64,000 nt of DNA from Microglena sp. YARC (taxonomy: Eukaryota; Chlorophyta; Chlorophyceae; Chlamydomonadales; Chlamydomonadaceae). Made by a program: the position numbers and the translations under genes. This document shows, one piece after another, positions 20,508-33,099 of the stretch. The notes under the pieces were generated by a model, which was not told where the DNA came from, searched no databases, and saw only the letters and a program-made list of their open reading frames with translations. Location: contig CM039462.1 of the NCBI GenBank assembly GCA_022414725.1, forward strand, positions 58,814,195 through 58,878,194, in the 5' to 3' direction. Within the stretch, counting starts at the first letter, position 1, and the number at the start of each line of letters is the position of its first letter.

Positions 20508-22978
20508 CTATTGTATCATTGATAAACCTTTAAACGTAAACGCGCATTCAGGCTGAGCACATTTCGCAGACTCGTCACACACAACAGTGGGAACAGACTT
20601 CATATTGTCCTCATCGACATGCGTTTGGGGCAAAGGAGTATTGTTCGCGGCGCCGTCGAACTTGACGCGTGTGGCCTCTGCAGCCGCCTGAAGTGCGCAA
20701 GTAGTACATGCCAGTCTTCAGACCTTACGCCACGCGTACATCAGAGCGCTGCTCAGACGGCTGAAGGAGGGCTTCGTCATGAAAGGTTCATGCTCTGCGA
20801 CTGACACACAAAAGGCCCCGTTGCAACAGCGTGGTCGATGATGCAACGTTGAGGAATCTCCCAAACGGTCCTGTAAAGCTTGCGCACATCCTCAGGAATC
20901 TCGGAGAGGTCCTGCACAGAGCCGTCGTGAGCCATGAGACGATCGCGAAAGCTCAGGCGTCCAAATGCCCTGCTAATCAACGTGCGCATCAAGTGGCGGT
21001 TTAACCACCAGAAACTCTCCCAGCGAGAGTGCTCCTCTTGAAGATGTTGCTCTGGATGGGCTCGAACACTCACTGTTGCCCAAAATCTGGGAAGTTGAGG
21101 CTGTAGGCCATCAATGCCGTGAGCAAGCTGTTACGAACACCCGTGCGCATCACGCGGTCACGCATCTCATCCCAATCGTAGCGTCCTGAAAGGTCACTTG
21201 GCGAAGACATCCCCACAGGTCAAACTGGAAATGACCATAAGCCAAAGGGGATGTCCCAAAGTGCTTGTAAGGGCCGAGCTCATCAGCAAGCTCGGCGCTC
21301 GCCTCCATTGCACCATGGTAAATCGTCTCCATGATATCTCTGTCAAGACGGACTGCGCGCTCGTCATCGTAAGGAAGCGAAAGAATGCAGTACAGGTCAC
21401 CCAAACCCTGAATGCCGATACCGATCGGACGCAGCGAGAAGTTAGACTCTCGAGTCTCAGGAACCGGGTACATGGAAGTGTCGATCAATACGTTCAGGTT
21501 GCGAGTCACGTTCTTGGCACACGCGTGCAAAGCTCGGTGATCCACACCATCGCAAAACACTTCAACGTCATGAACAGCACAAAAGACACCGCGATGGAGG
21601 CCAGATGCAACGGCGTAGCTCTTTTCGAGTCCCGAGTACTCGGTGATCTCAGCGCAAAGGTTCGAGGAACGGATCGTACCCATGTTGGACTGATTGCTAC
21701 TTTCCGATTCACGTGGTCCTTGAACATCATATACGGTGTACCCCGTCTCCAACTGGCAGGAAATGATGTGCTGCAAAGAGTACGTGCAGGCATGCTGCGG
21801 ATGTAGCGAAAGCTTATTACGCACGTGCTCGTTTTACAACTCGAAAACGTTTCGCCGACAGCATCGATCAAGTCAGGGCACAATGTCAGAGACATAAGGT
21901 ACCACTCCGAGTCGTTATCAACACGAAGAATGAACTCGTCAGGAACCCACAAAGCTACGAAAATGTCCCGAGCACGCTCCGTCTCAGAACCAGTGTTTGC
22001 GACGCAACTCGACAAACTCCCACACGTCAGCATGCCATGGCTCAAAGGTAAGCAGCCATGCTCCCTTGCGGCGAACCTGCCTGGTTGCAGTAGCGCACCA
22101 TGTCGTTGTTAGCACTCATCATCGGGACGATGCGTCCGACACGCCGTTCGTGCTAAAAGATACGAGAGCCACGGCGCGGACGTTCGATACATGAACACCA
22201 ATGCGGCAGCCCCACTTGGATATCATAGCACTGTTCTTGAGTGTCGTCCAAATACCGTCCATCGAGTCCTCCGTACCCAGCAAGTAACAATGCTACACTG
22301 GCGTTATTGGTACCCGCGTTGAAACAAAGTAGGTGTCGCGTGCGTGTACAACCCCAACGACATGTCGTCGTAGCACCTCTGGATGCGTGGCAAAATCAGA
22401 GAGGCCGGCTTCGACGGGTCGTTCACGGAAGATCGCAACACGCAACCACATGTCTTGAGGACTCTCGATCACCAGTCATCCGGGAAGGACACAAGCAGGT
22501 AAGAACGCTCCATGGTTCGAAATGCAAAGTAGCCATGTCGACGAGCGTCGCGGTCAGGACGATCATCGCGTTCAGGGCGTCTGCGTTATGGGACACGAAC
22601 TCGAGGTATCTGGGCATCAAAACGGACGCCACCGTGATTCGAAAGGAACGCCGTCTTCTGAGAAAAGGAGACCTCGCTATATCCGTGGGACGACATCATG
22701 TACCGCACGCGCTTCGCCAGGTTCGACATCGCGATGCATGCAGCGACCGTGTCGTAGGCATAGTGCCGCTTTGCAGCGTCGCGCACAGCGGGCGGACAGG
22801 TCGTCAAGCTCTACTGTGGTGATTCCGTCGTACATGCCGCCGATCGTCTGCATGACGATGCGTCCACATCTACGTTGGCGACCAGGTCGGCGCATGAATC
22901 GGATATCAAACGAAGAATGCGCTCCTTGATGCGTCGAACGAAACAGGACGACCGAGCCGTCACGACCAATACCTTCAT
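20508..22978 (-). CDS. Ribonucleotide reductase large subunit, heavily frameshifted
   Basis: Class I ribonucleotide reductase alpha subunit, which makes deoxynucleotides for viral DNA replication with a small subunit not seen in this window. Recognisable in order are an N-terminal ATP-cone-like part (from ATG 22978), MQTIGGMYDGITTVELDDL (about 22830), the active-site Cys region CYLLGTEDSMDG (about 22270), WGCRIGVHVSNVRA (about 22200), ERARDIFVALWVPD (about 21960), SNLCAEITEYS (about 21650), PETRESNFSLRPIG (about 21440), QSNIFKRSTLAG (about 21040) and a C-terminal KTGMYYLRT. The tail has CAQPEC, the redox Cys pair. About 823 codons fits the family. At least eight small indels break the frame. 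Confidence 0.88.
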
Positions 22979-23033
22979 CGCGAAACACCACAAATTTATA
23001 TGTAATAACAATTGTATAACAATTGTTATTGTT

Positions 23034-23306
23034 TTATACCAACACATTCGACCGCTCACCATCTGAAGCTCGACATACTGGTCCCGGAGATGCCACATGA
23101 TCCATCCAAATGCTTAATGGCCACGTGCTGGGGGTAGGGTCGTCGATGGGCGGAGGAGTGTTCAATCTCCTTGCGTACAATTGACGATGCATGTACGAGG
23201 CCTCTTCGAGGTACGTCTCAAAGATTTTTGGGCAAACAATGTACCGATGTTTACTGAGTATCAGGTTTGAAGGCCGTAAATTTAAGTAACCTAAAACCTC
23301 AGACAT
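23034..23306 (-). CDS. Hypothetical protein, 90 aa
   Basis: An open frame starting MSEVLGYLNLRPSNL, upstream of and on the same strand as the ribonucleotide reductase. It is Pro- and Tyr-containing with no membrane segment or known motif. Its end at 23034 is 56 bases before the reductase start. Confidence 0.45.
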   Translation of the reverse strand: MSEVLGYLNLRPSNLILSKHRYIVCPKIFETYLEEASYMHRQLYARRLNTPPPIDDPTPSTWPLSIWMDHVASPGPVCRASDGERSNVLV

Positions 23307-25549
23307 TTTTTTCAGGAGTGAAAAGGAGCATTGATAGACATCAACATGTTGTTAGCATTGTATTCTCACAAATGCGTCATAGAGATCTTTCGATTGTAAG
23401 TAACAAGAAGATTTGGAGGTCACGCGCGTGCATGGTGAAAGTAGAAAACACATACAGCCTTGCCATCAAAGTCGGAAACTGTAGTCTGCTCATTACGCAA
23501 GATGCGCAACGATAGCCTCACATCAATTGCAGCGAAGAAGTTCAGCCTCGTCGCAATCGAGCACTCGAAGAAACACGTGCGTCCAAAAGTGAAAGTGACT
23601 TGGATAGAGGATCGTCATAACGGAAATACAAGTTGTCATTCATTCGATTCTTTAACGTCTTCTTCTTCTGGGCATGCTCATGGGGGAGAACACCACTTAC
23701 CCCCCTTTTGCAAGGCCAACAAATATCCGACATTCTTCTTTCGCGTTCTTGCTTGCGAATCTCTCACTTTTCCAACGGGTTGAGAGTAGTGTCCAAGGAA
23801 CCAGGACTAATTCGCGATAACGGTTGCACGTTGCTGGCCATCCAAAATGAAGGTGGTTTTGTTATTGCTTTCGGTTTCCAATACTTCAGCGGCCTTGGTT
23901 GCGTGCAAATCTTTGGGGTTTCTCTTATTGTGTGAACTTCTATCGTATGGTCCCATGGAATTCCAGGGAAATCAAATTCGTTGACGGTAAGTGACGAAAT
24001 CATTCATGAATCACCTGTTGGTATCCATGCATTTGCGGGTACACAGATAGTAATCGTCGTCAGAAGCAAGCAAAAGTGTTTATCTTCTCTTCATTTCAGC
24101 GAATAGCTTTTTTTCCGCATTCTTCCTTGACGATCGCTTTGTTTCCAGCCGGGTTGAAGAGCAGTGTCCAGCTTTAGGGGACACATCGCACTACGAAGTA
24201 CACCGTTGTTGCCATCCAAAATAAACCGGTGGTTGTTTGTTGTTTCTGCTGGTTTTTGTTGCTAGCCGGGGTTTGTTGTTGCATCAAATCACGGTGTTTG
24301 TTGTTGCTGCCATGGTTTGTTGTCGCCATCCAAAATGACGGTGGTTTTGTTGTTGGCTTTTGTATCCGATACTACCGCTACCTTGTTCTCTTTCAACTCA
24401 GTGGTGGTACATATGTCATCCTTGGGCTCCTCTTCATTGAGGAAAACGCTATCGTATGGTCCCATGGAATTCCACGGGAAATCAACTTCGTTGACCGGAA
24501 GTGGAAAATCATTCATGGCATCAGGGTTGGGTAGGTTTCCTCATTTGCGTACCACTCATCACCCTGCTACTAGCGTAGCATCTACGAATCATCTTGCAAA
24601 TCATTCACTATCATCACTGCTATTCTACGCTCCCGAATCGTGACGACATCATCACTGCTTAGCTCCCGCTGCATAGACGACCTCATCTTTGCAATCATTT
24701 CACATCACACTGCTACTAGCGTCCCGAATCGACGACATCATCATGCTAATAGCGCTCGCGATCGACGACCTCATCTTTGCAATATTTCAAATCATACTGC
24801 TATTAGTCGAATCACGACATCATCCAAACCTTCTTGCAAATCATTCACATACGAAATGAACCATGCCTACTGATCAGTCATTACAATTATTATTATTCAT
24901 TGGAAAACATATATACGGGCTTTCAACGCACAACTCATTAAGCGGGGTGTTGAGAGAAACTTTGTTGGACGGACCATCCACTCATATTTCAAATTATTTG
25001 TGAAAAAAATTGACGATTTTTATTCATATTAAGATGACAACAACACTATTGAAAAACTATTGAAAATATTTGAAAACACCATCATGTCTTTTCAACTTCT
25101 TACAAGATATATCATGATTCGTCAAATGAACGGGTATCATTGGTTTCCTCAGATTACAGAAAGAAGATCGTTTCGAAGGCAACAGTCTCTGACTAGAGAA
25201 TGTTTGCAACAAATTGGTTTCTATTGAAATCATTCCGATTGCTCACCGCTCTGTCGTGCGCTGAAGGCGGCGTCGAGAAGTTCCTTAAACTCCCGCCTAG
25301 GGGTAAAAAGGAACCTCTTCCAGATCTTTATCCGGTTCGCCGTCGCTTAGGCTGCGCCAGGATGCTGCTCTAAATCACTTCTAACACTGCAGTCGGTCTC
25401 AAAAGCACTCTGAAGTCGACCTCCAGAGGACTACGAAGCATTGAAGCTTTCTCTGCTTACAATTAAGCTGACATTTGACAGGCATTGTTGCCGAAGTATC
25501 TGCTACAAGCATCTGCACAAGGCATTCCGCTGAAAAAGAAGCTGCTCGC
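23307..25549. other. Mostly non-coding region with diverged direct repeats, up to the gap
   Basis: No long gene is seen. Segments at about 23740-24005 and 24330-24518, and a partial one at about 24120-24240, are diverged direct copies. They share GGTCCCATGGAATTCCA and CATCCAAAATGA(A/C)GGTGG. On the minus strand each copy encodes a short peptide with FPWNSMGPYD and an N-K-T-T-[FV]-I-L-D-G motif, one reading ILDGQQRATVIA. At 24600-24870 there are imperfect ~80-base repeats containing GACGACCTCATCTTTGCAAT. From 24900 the sequence is AT-rich, then turns GC-richer at about 25230-25549 with no recognisable content. Confidence 0.6.
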
Positions 25550-26549
25550 NNNNNNNNNNNNNNNNNNNNNNNNNNNNNNNNNNNNNNNNNNNNNNNNNNN
25601 NNNNNNNNNNNNNNNNNNNNNNNNNNNNNNNNNNNNNNNNNNNNNNNNNNNNNNNNNNNNNNNNNNNNNNNNNNNNNNNNNNNNNNNNNNNNNNNNNNNN
25701 NNNNNNNNNNNNNNNNNNNNNNNNNNNNNNNNNNNNNNNNNNNNNNNNNNNNNNNNNNNNNNNNNNNNNNNNNNNNNNNNNNNNNNNNNNNNNNNNNNNN
25801 NNNNNNNNNNNNNNNNNNNNNNNNNNNNNNNNNNNNNNNNNNNNNNNNNNNNNNNNNNNNNNNNNNNNNNNNNNNNNNNNNNNNNNNNNNNNNNNNNNNN
25901 NNNNNNNNNNNNNNNNNNNNNNNNNNNNNNNNNNNNNNNNNNNNNNNNNNNNNNNNNNNNNNNNNNNNNNNNNNNNNNNNNNNNNNNNNNNNNNNNNNNN
26001 NNNNNNNNNNNNNNNNNNNNNNNNNNNNNNNNNNNNNNNNNNNNNNNNNNNNNNNNNNNNNNNNNNNNNNNNNNNNNNNNNNNNNNNNNNNNNNNNNNNN
26101 NNNNNNNNNNNNNNNNNNNNNNNNNNNNNNNNNNNNNNNNNNNNNNNNNNNNNNNNNNNNNNNNNNNNNNNNNNNNNNNNNNNNNNNNNNNNNNNNNNNN
26201 NNNNNNNNNNNNNNNNNNNNNNNNNNNNNNNNNNNNNNNNNNNNNNNNNNNNNNNNNNNNNNNNNNNNNNNNNNNNNNNNNNNNNNNNNNNNNNNNNNNN
26301 NNNNNNNNNNNNNNNNNNNNNNNNNNNNNNNNNNNNNNNNNNNNNNNNNNNNNNNNNNNNNNNNNNNNNNNNNNNNNNNNNNNNNNNNNNNNNNNNNNNN
26401 NNNNNNNNNNNNNNNNNNNNNNNNNNNNNNNNNNNNNNNNNNNNNNNNNNNNNNNNNNNNNNNNNNNNNNNNNNNNNNNNNNNNNNNNNNNNNNNNNNNN
26501 NNNNNNNNNNNNNNNNNNNNNNNNNNNNNNNNNNNNNNNNNNNNNNNNN
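25550..26549. other. Assembly gap, exactly 1000 N
   Basis: A run of 1000 unknown bases. The round number suggests an arbitrary scaffold gap. ORFs reported across it are meaningless. The right flank is low-quality sequence of the inverted repeat; the left flank is unrelated to it. Confidence 0.99.
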
Positions 26550-27138
26550 TCATGAGTGAGGGGAGGATTTTTAAGCGAGCAGAAAAAAAAGAAAAAACAA
26601 AAGGGGTTTTTCCCCCCTGTTGGTTTTAAAACCTATGGGGGACGGCCAAAAAATGGGTGGGGGTGGGGCGGGGAAAGGAAAAAGGTTTTTCGGGTTTGAA
26701 AGAAAGGGCGTGGGGGGTGGGGGTGGGCGGAAAGAAGGAATTGGGCAAAGAAAAAAACTGTTGAAAAGAAAACAGACTATGTTCGTGAGGGCAATTGTTG
26801 GCCAAGAACATGGGAATTTTAGCTTTGCGAAGAGACAGCCCTGATGTTTTTTCCCCTCATTTTTTCAATTGCAAATTAATATTGTTTTATTTTTTTTACA
26901 CTGACAGAATACTAATTGAAACGCTTTTCCCTCGCGCAGCTCTGCGCGGTACGGTAACAACCCTAATGGTGTATGAAAAACCTCATTGCCATTGGAACAC
27001 ATGTTTTTTTTTTGGTAGCCGCATCATACAACACGCATCCTGCCCAAAAAGTTGGGATATTTCAATTCTGGATTCACCATGGGTTTTCGTAACGTCGAGG
27101 ATTTTCAGTTGTAAGAAGAGCAAGCTTGTGATTCTTTC
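26550..27138. other. Low-quality edge of the right arm
   Basis: The sequence follows the reverse complement of about 10130-10600 only loosely. It has many extra bases in runs (GGGGGTGGGG, AAAAAAAAGAAAAAAC), as expected of a read end. It would contain the end of the SNF2-like helicase and the solo transposon end, but neither can be read reliably. Confidence 0.75.
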
Positions 27139-27740
27139 TACACCGGTGGAGCGCCGTCCCAGAAATTGGGTGGTTTTTCTTTTGCTTCGCATATTCTCGG
27201 GGCATTGTATGAGGGGTACGCAGATGCGATCAGAAATTCTCTTCCTGGAACGCAATAAACGGATTGAGGCACGTCGTAATGTTTGCGACGGTGCGGTGGT
27301 TACCAGATGGCTCCGTGGCATAGAGATTGAGCGGATACGGAAAAGGTTTCTCCTAAACGCATGACCGCCGTCTCAAACTTTTACTTGTGATCGCGCACAG
27401 ATAATGGACACTGTAGGGGGGCACGAGAATTCTGTTGAGGTTTAGGACGCTCGTGTACGAAGATCGGGGAGGGCATTGTTTAGTAGGAAGGATGAATCGG
27501 GAGAAGTTCGTTAACGTGTTGTGCTTTATTTGGAGTTTAGGTGTGGCACTTTCCCTCTAGTTGGTGTGCCATAGAAATGCCTGCCGTGCGGCGTTTCGCA
27601 TAAAGGGAGTGGCGGGACCCGTGAAAAAACTCATCTTCGGTTCAACGGGGTTTGCGCTGCGATGTACTCCACAACATCTCCGTCTACGATCTCGTTGGGC
27701 GGAAGTATCACTGGAAATCGAGAATACATTACAATCACTT
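27139..27740 (-). pseudogene. Copy of the 174-aa protein gene, degraded (right)
   Basis: It matches 9606-10130 in reverse, from the start region near 27728 to CCACCGGTGTAG at 27139. It contains many one-base insertions, so no long frame remains. The left-arm copy is intact. The damage follows the general quality gradient next to the gap. Confidence 0.75.
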
Positions 27741-27842
27741 TACAATGTTGTCCACAATTTTTTTTACAATGGATTTCTCGAAAGAAAGGCAATGTAAAGC
27801 TCTTGATGGGTTTTAAGTTATTAATCTCACACAACAGTTCCA

Positions 27843-30800
27843 TAATACACGTGACCGTCTCATTGCAATCTCCAATCGACAGCAATGTCTCGGATGGCGA
27901 TGGGGCGAGCACGTCATCAATCTCCGCACAGTGTCTCACGTGGTACGCAGAGGACGTCGAGGATTGCAATGCTTATCTGACGACGACGATGAGGAGAGTG
28001 AACAACTTGGCTGACGAGGACGGCTCGAGACCCAAAGAAGTCGTGACACGGTTTCTCGTACCCGCATCACATGTTCGGTGTGTCCGAGTGTGGTCCGATC
28101 TGTGCACGCGGAGATCGATGGCGCGCAGCCAAGGTTCTACTTGAGGAGGCAGAGCAGGCTCGTTCTCAACACTCCGCCAATGGCTCTACGAGATAGCAGG
28201 CTCGTACGTGCGCATTGAAGATGTGAGATTGTGCATCGCATGAAACTTCTGGGGGGTTAACAACATCAAAAGGAACCGTTTCGCCATGCTCACATTCAGA
28301 TCACTTCGAGGCATGCGTGTGCTTGCGAGCTCTATCCAAAAAGGAGGGAGATAGATAGGGGGAACGTTCCGCATGGCTTGCGCCCACTCGAGCTCTTCGA
28401 ATCCAACGTGGACCGGGACGGCCATCCCTACGCTTCTTCAACGAACATCCAAATCCAAAACCCCCCCGCCGGGCCGGGTGGGGGGGTGGACGTGGACGGC
28501 AGAAAAGCTTGCAAGACGAGGATCCAAAAAGCGTGAACGCCTTAAGCACCCGACTGCATGCGCACATCCAGCTGCCTCAAAGAAGCCATCGAGGTCGCAT
28601 CACTGGAGATGTATACGTCCATGCCTGTTTCGACCTCAAACGAGGACATGGCTCCGTTGGTGATGCCAGCTTTGAATCTCGAGTGCGACTCTTGCACGGC
28701 GACTTTCCTGTCCTATCAAGGACTACCGTCGTCTCGCGCTCGACGTGGACAACCTGTGGGAAGTAAGGCGGCAAGTTGCCTCTGAAGCAGTCCGGTAGCG
28801 AGTACGACGTCAAAGAGGTGTTGATGGCTGCCATGGATGACGCGTTCTTCAACCAGGGTTCTGAGGGGCTTGCGCACGCACTCGCGTTCTTCAACACATC
28901 GTCGTCTAACAGAGACCGCGTGCGCATGCTCCCTACCTTCATCACGTCGCAGACGACATGTACGCTATTCTTAAACAAAGTCAAAAAGCTGAACGGCTCT
29001 ACCAATCGCGTGGAGAAGCTCTTGTCCGTTCTGAACAAGGCCTTCATGCATGCGCATCCGCTCAAGGGTGACTCCATCATCCAGATCGGCGTGACCGCGC
29101 ATGTCTACGGTCAGCAACATGCGTCCTCGCGAGCGATATTTGTCCTCGCTTCTTGCACGAGGAACTGGGCGAACGAGGACGATACAACAAGACAGTTGTG
29201 CACACCTTGAGTCTGAGGCGGATCTCATTTGCGCGTGGGCCGACTACGTTGGCAAGGACCTGGACCCTGACATTTCTGACAGGATACAACATCTTCGGCT
29301 TCGACTTCTCGTACCTGCACGAGCGCGCCACGGCACTAGACGTGGAGAACGCATATGCGATAGTCTCACGCGTCTCTCCCACGCACCAGGCAAGCTGGGT
29401 CGTTCGTGGAGATGTCTTCTTCTGCCTTGGGTGACAAACGTCCTCAAGTACATTGATGCTCCTAGACGGTGCTCATAGACCTCATGAGATAGTGCAACGC
29501 GACCACCGACTGGACTCTTACAAGCTCGACGCCGTTGCTCGACATTTCACGGGGCGAGGCTAAAGGACGACGTCTCCCCCAAGGACATTTTCAGATTGCA
29601 GAAGGGAAGTGCGAGGACCGCGCGATCATCGCTCGGCTACTGCGTCCAGGATTGCGCTCTGTGCAACCTGTTGGTCGCCAAACTAGAGATCCTCGCTAAC
29701 AACGTTGGCATGGCCACGTTTGCTGGGTTCCTCTATCGTACATCTTCATGCGCGGTCAGGGCGTCAAGATCTTCTCGTTGGTGTCCAAGCAGTGTCTCGA
29801 GGACGGTTCGTCATTCCCACAAACGCTACGTCCCTCCCCAGTCGTTTGGGGAGGGGGTTGGATGAGGAGGATGGGTACGAGGGTGCAATCGTGCTCGAGC
29901 CAGAGGACCGGTATGTACTTGACACACCGGTGTCCGTTCTAGATTAACAACTCGTTGTACCCTTCGTCAATGATCTCAGAGAACATCTCGCACGACACGA
30001 TAGTGTTGGATAAGGAGAAATACGGGTCTCTTCCTGGTGTGGATTATGTGGAGATTTCTACCACCGATACCCAGGTCTGTCGGTTCGCGCAATCGCGCAA
30101 GGGCGTTCTTCCCTGCATCCTAGAGGCGCTCCTCCAACGCCGCAAACAAACCCGTTATCGCGCCACGCATGTGCGTGTTTCGGACGCTGCTTACCAAACG
30201 AAACTGTTTTTGTCGGACAAGAAAAAGACTGGGAGAAGAAGAAGCTCGAGCTTGAGGATGCGAAGAATTACAAGATAGAGCCGGCTTACACGAACTTCCA
30301 GCGCGCTGTTTTGGATGGGTTGCAGCTCGCGTACAAGACCACTGCAAACTCCTTGTACGGTCAGATGGGTGCTCGCACGAGTCCTCTGTACCTTCGCGAT
30401 GTGGCGGCTTGCACCACTGCAACTGGACGTGCCATGATCATGCTTGCAAAGAATTTCATCGAGCGGGAGTTCCAGGGGCATGTCGTGTACGGCGACACGG
30501 ACTCGTTGTTTGTCGTCTTTCCCTCACCCGACAATGCATCGCATCGCGACCGCCTTGCGACAAGCATCCGGGCTGGACAGGACGTCTCGAGGGAGATCCA
30601 TCAGCACCTCAAGAAGCCGCACAACCTGGAGTACGAGAAGACGCTCTTCCCCCTCATATTGTTGAGCAAGAAGCGGTATGTCGGGCTTCTTTACGAGAAC
30701 GACCCTGACGAGCCCGCACCAAAGCAGAAGTCCATGGGCATAGCTCTCAAGAGACGTGACTATGCCAGGTTGTGAAGCGTGTGTACGGTGGCGTGATCAA

Positions 30801-31428
30801 TATTGTGCTGACGCGGAGGGACGTGCCTGCGGCCGTGAGCTTCTTGCGTGACAGGCTTCGTGAGCTCGCTGCTGGTCGCACTCCATTGGAGGAACTTGTT
30901 ATTAGTAAGACGCTGAAGAGCCACTACAAGTTCCCTGCCCAGATCGCGCATGCCGTGCTTGCCCGTCGTATGTACGAGCGCGACCCAGGCTCTGCGCCGC
31001 AGGTTAATGACCGGATTCCCTATGTTTTCGTCGAGACGACGAAGAAGAACGCGCTCATGGGCGAGCGCATAGAGCACGTCGACTTTGTGCGGGCGAACCC
31101 TGAGAAGGTGCGCATCGACGCGAAGATGTACATCGAGAACCAGTTGATGAAGCCTTGCACGCAACTGCTTGCCATCGCTCTCGAACAGATCCCCGGGTAC
31201 ACTTATCGCGTGGCCCTCTCTGGTCGCCGCGCTCTCAGCGACATCGCTGATGCGAAGAACGGCGACGTAGCCAAGGCGCGCGAGCGGCTGAACACGCTTC
31301 GTGAACGGGAGGTTGAAAGACTCGTGTTCACGCCTGTGATTGCGTCCGATGATGTGCGGCGGAGCGTGAACCGATGCAATGGACAGCGGGAGATATCAAG
31401 CTTCTTTTCATTATCCAGCAGACAGTAA
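27843..31428 (+). pseudogene. polB: Family B DNA polymerase, frameshifted copy (right)
   Basis: Second copy of the polymerase at 5955-9501. The expected start codon is damaged (ATAATACACG instead of ATGAATACACG). The exonuclease half (27.9-29.8 kb) has dense indels. Motif A is broken by an extra A at about 29945. From 30311 the frame is open for 154 codons with KTTANSLYG (about 30340) and YGDTDSLF (about 30495), and then again from 30772 to the stop at 31428. The indels differ from those of the left copy and thin out with distance from the gap. See the left entry for function. Confidence 0.88.
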
Positions 31429-31911
31429 ATATTATCCGTTGTTCCAATACAGTCAGCGGAACAGTGAAATGAAAAATGGCGAATGTCGTCGATTGTCTTT
31501 AATTACACTCGAATGAACATACAAATGAAACGTCTCTGTGTTAATGGGCGTTCCTACCTCCCTGCGGATTTTTTGAAATGTCTACTCAGAATTTAGAGCC
31601 TCCGGAACGACTCGGTAGCCTCTCAGTGAGATATCAGCACAGAGGAATCACAATTCCGCTCCAGACCATGTTTCGCAACCAGTCAAAATCGGCCGGGAGG
31701 CAGGAACGCACATTTGTTCTCAAATAAAGTGGGACACAGAATGGGTTTTCCTGCCTCAAACTTTGCAGCAATGTGTAACATGTGTAGAACAATCGACCGT
31801 CAGTCCAAGTGTTACATTCATTATTACTGTAACATTATTGTAACAAGCATCCTTGACTTGACTTGACGACCCCAAAAATTTATGAAATGTAACTGTATAA
31901 AAATTTGACAG
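31429..31911. other. Intergenic stretch enlarged by mobile-element sequence (right)
   Basis: The left arm has about 196 bases between the polymerase and stalk genes; here there are 483. The extra sequence includes TACAGTCAGCGGAACAGT (31452) and TTACACTCGAATGAACAT (31503), which resemble Fanzor-transposon ends, and the MITE at 31542-31713. The last ~90 bases are shared with the left arm and lead into the stalk/lectin gene. There is no gene. Confidence 0.75.
31542..31713. mobile_element. MITE, GGGCGTTCC family (right arm only)
   Basis: The left end is TAATGGGCGTTCCTACCTCC and the right end CGGCCGGGAGGCAGGAACGC. The interior contains CGGAACGACTCGGTAGCC and GAGGAATCACAATTCCGC, as in the copies at 4605 and 33100. 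It is absent at the matching position of the left arm. It is non-coding. Confidence 0.8.
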
Positions 31912-33010
31912 ATGGAATCCTTAGTAGCATTTATATCTATTTTACTGGTCATGGTCGTCGCCAGCTTTCTCATCGCCTCGCACATTTCCTGCGAAAAGAG
32001 ATCAGCGCACATGAAGACGAGTTGGGAAATCTCGTATTGCGGTCGAATGCCGAGTTCAAACGCTCTCAACAAGCGGACACCATGCATTCATGTTCTCTGA
32101 AAAAGGGAAAGCAGTCTGATGTAAAGATTAATACGATGTTGAAAGACGGTTTAGCGACGGTCAACACAAGATCTAACGACCTTAATTCCCACATCGTCGC
32201 AATCGAACGTAAACAAAAGGCATTGGACACGAAGGTGAATTTCTCAACCGGTCTGTCGGCCAAAGGAACTTTGAATGTAACTGGAGCCACTGCCAAGGTC
32301 TGCATTGACGGGATATGTATGACAAAGGGAGACGTCGCCAATTTCAAGTCCGCCTTCGCTCAATTAAAGCATAAACCACCCGCTAAGCGGCCTCGGTCGG
32401 CACAGGCACAGGCAACGCGTGCAAAAGGCACAGGCACAAGCACAGGCACGTGCAAGGGCACAGGCACAGACACCAGCACAGACACAAGCGCAGGCGCGTG
32501 CAAAGGCACAGGCACAAGCACAGGCACAAGCACAGGCACAGCACAAGCACAGACACCAGCACAGACACAAGCGCAGGCGCGTGCAAAGGCACAGGCACAA
32601 GCACAGGCACAAGCACAGGCACTCGATTATCCAGTGATGGCACTAGTACATTGCATCAAGGAAATTGTTTGCGATCGACCAAGGGAAGATTCTGCATGCA
32701 ATCCGATGGCAATTTGGTCATGTACAATCGTGATGGAATACCCAAATGGGCAAGTAATACATATCGTAAAGGAAGTGGACCCTACAAGTTGGTCATGCAA
32801 TCAGATGGTAATTTTGGTGTGTATGGAAACGGAAAACCTACATGGTCGTCTTCCACATGGAGGAAGGGAACCCCACCATATATTATCGTGATGCAATCGG
32901 ACAATAATGTCGTTTTGTATGACAAAAAAGGACATCTACATGGGCCAGCGGGACATATAATGCGTGATTTTACATTCGCACCACCAATTTTTAAAGATCC
33001 TTCTCGTTGA
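31912..33010 (+). CDS. Membrane-anchored stalk protein with bulb-type lectin head, frameshifted
   Basis: Bulb-type (GNA-related) lectin domains bind mannose through QxDxNxVxY motifs. The gene starts at the ATG at 31912 with an N-terminal membrane segment (SLVAFISILLVMVVASF), then a charged coiled-coil-like stalk (HEDELGNLVLRSNAEFKR, TMLKDGLATVNTRS), a VTGATAKVCIDGICMTKGD segment, an Ala-Gln-rich tract (about 32398-32625), and a head with three lectin motifs MQSDGNLVMY, MQSDGNFGVY and MQSDNNVVLY (32695-32925). The order suggests a particle-surface protein with a flexible stalk. The frame shifts near 32000, at the repeat tract and near the C-terminus. The left-arm copy keeps the stalk but has a different head. 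Confidence 0.8.
32398..32625 (+). repeat. Ala-Gln dipeptide-coding repeat (GCACAG/GCACAA)
   Basis: Hexamer-like units GCACAGGCACAA alternate with GCGCGTGCAAAGGCA. In one frame this reads [12 protein letters not shown]. The same kind of tract occurs in the gene at 62512-64000 and, shortened, in the left arm at about 5190-5260. Indels here switch the frame in the lectin gene. Confidence 0.85.
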
Positions 33011-33099
33011 AAACGAGTGCTTTCGAGTCATCGTCAACCTTGAACTTGTTTTCCGAAGCGTGTGTTATGCTGAAATCGTATCCATTGATGTATCTCGTC

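Noticed and set aside
25399..26629. Long ORFs of about 356-384 codons across the gap
   Set aside because: They are read through N bases and have no sequence content.
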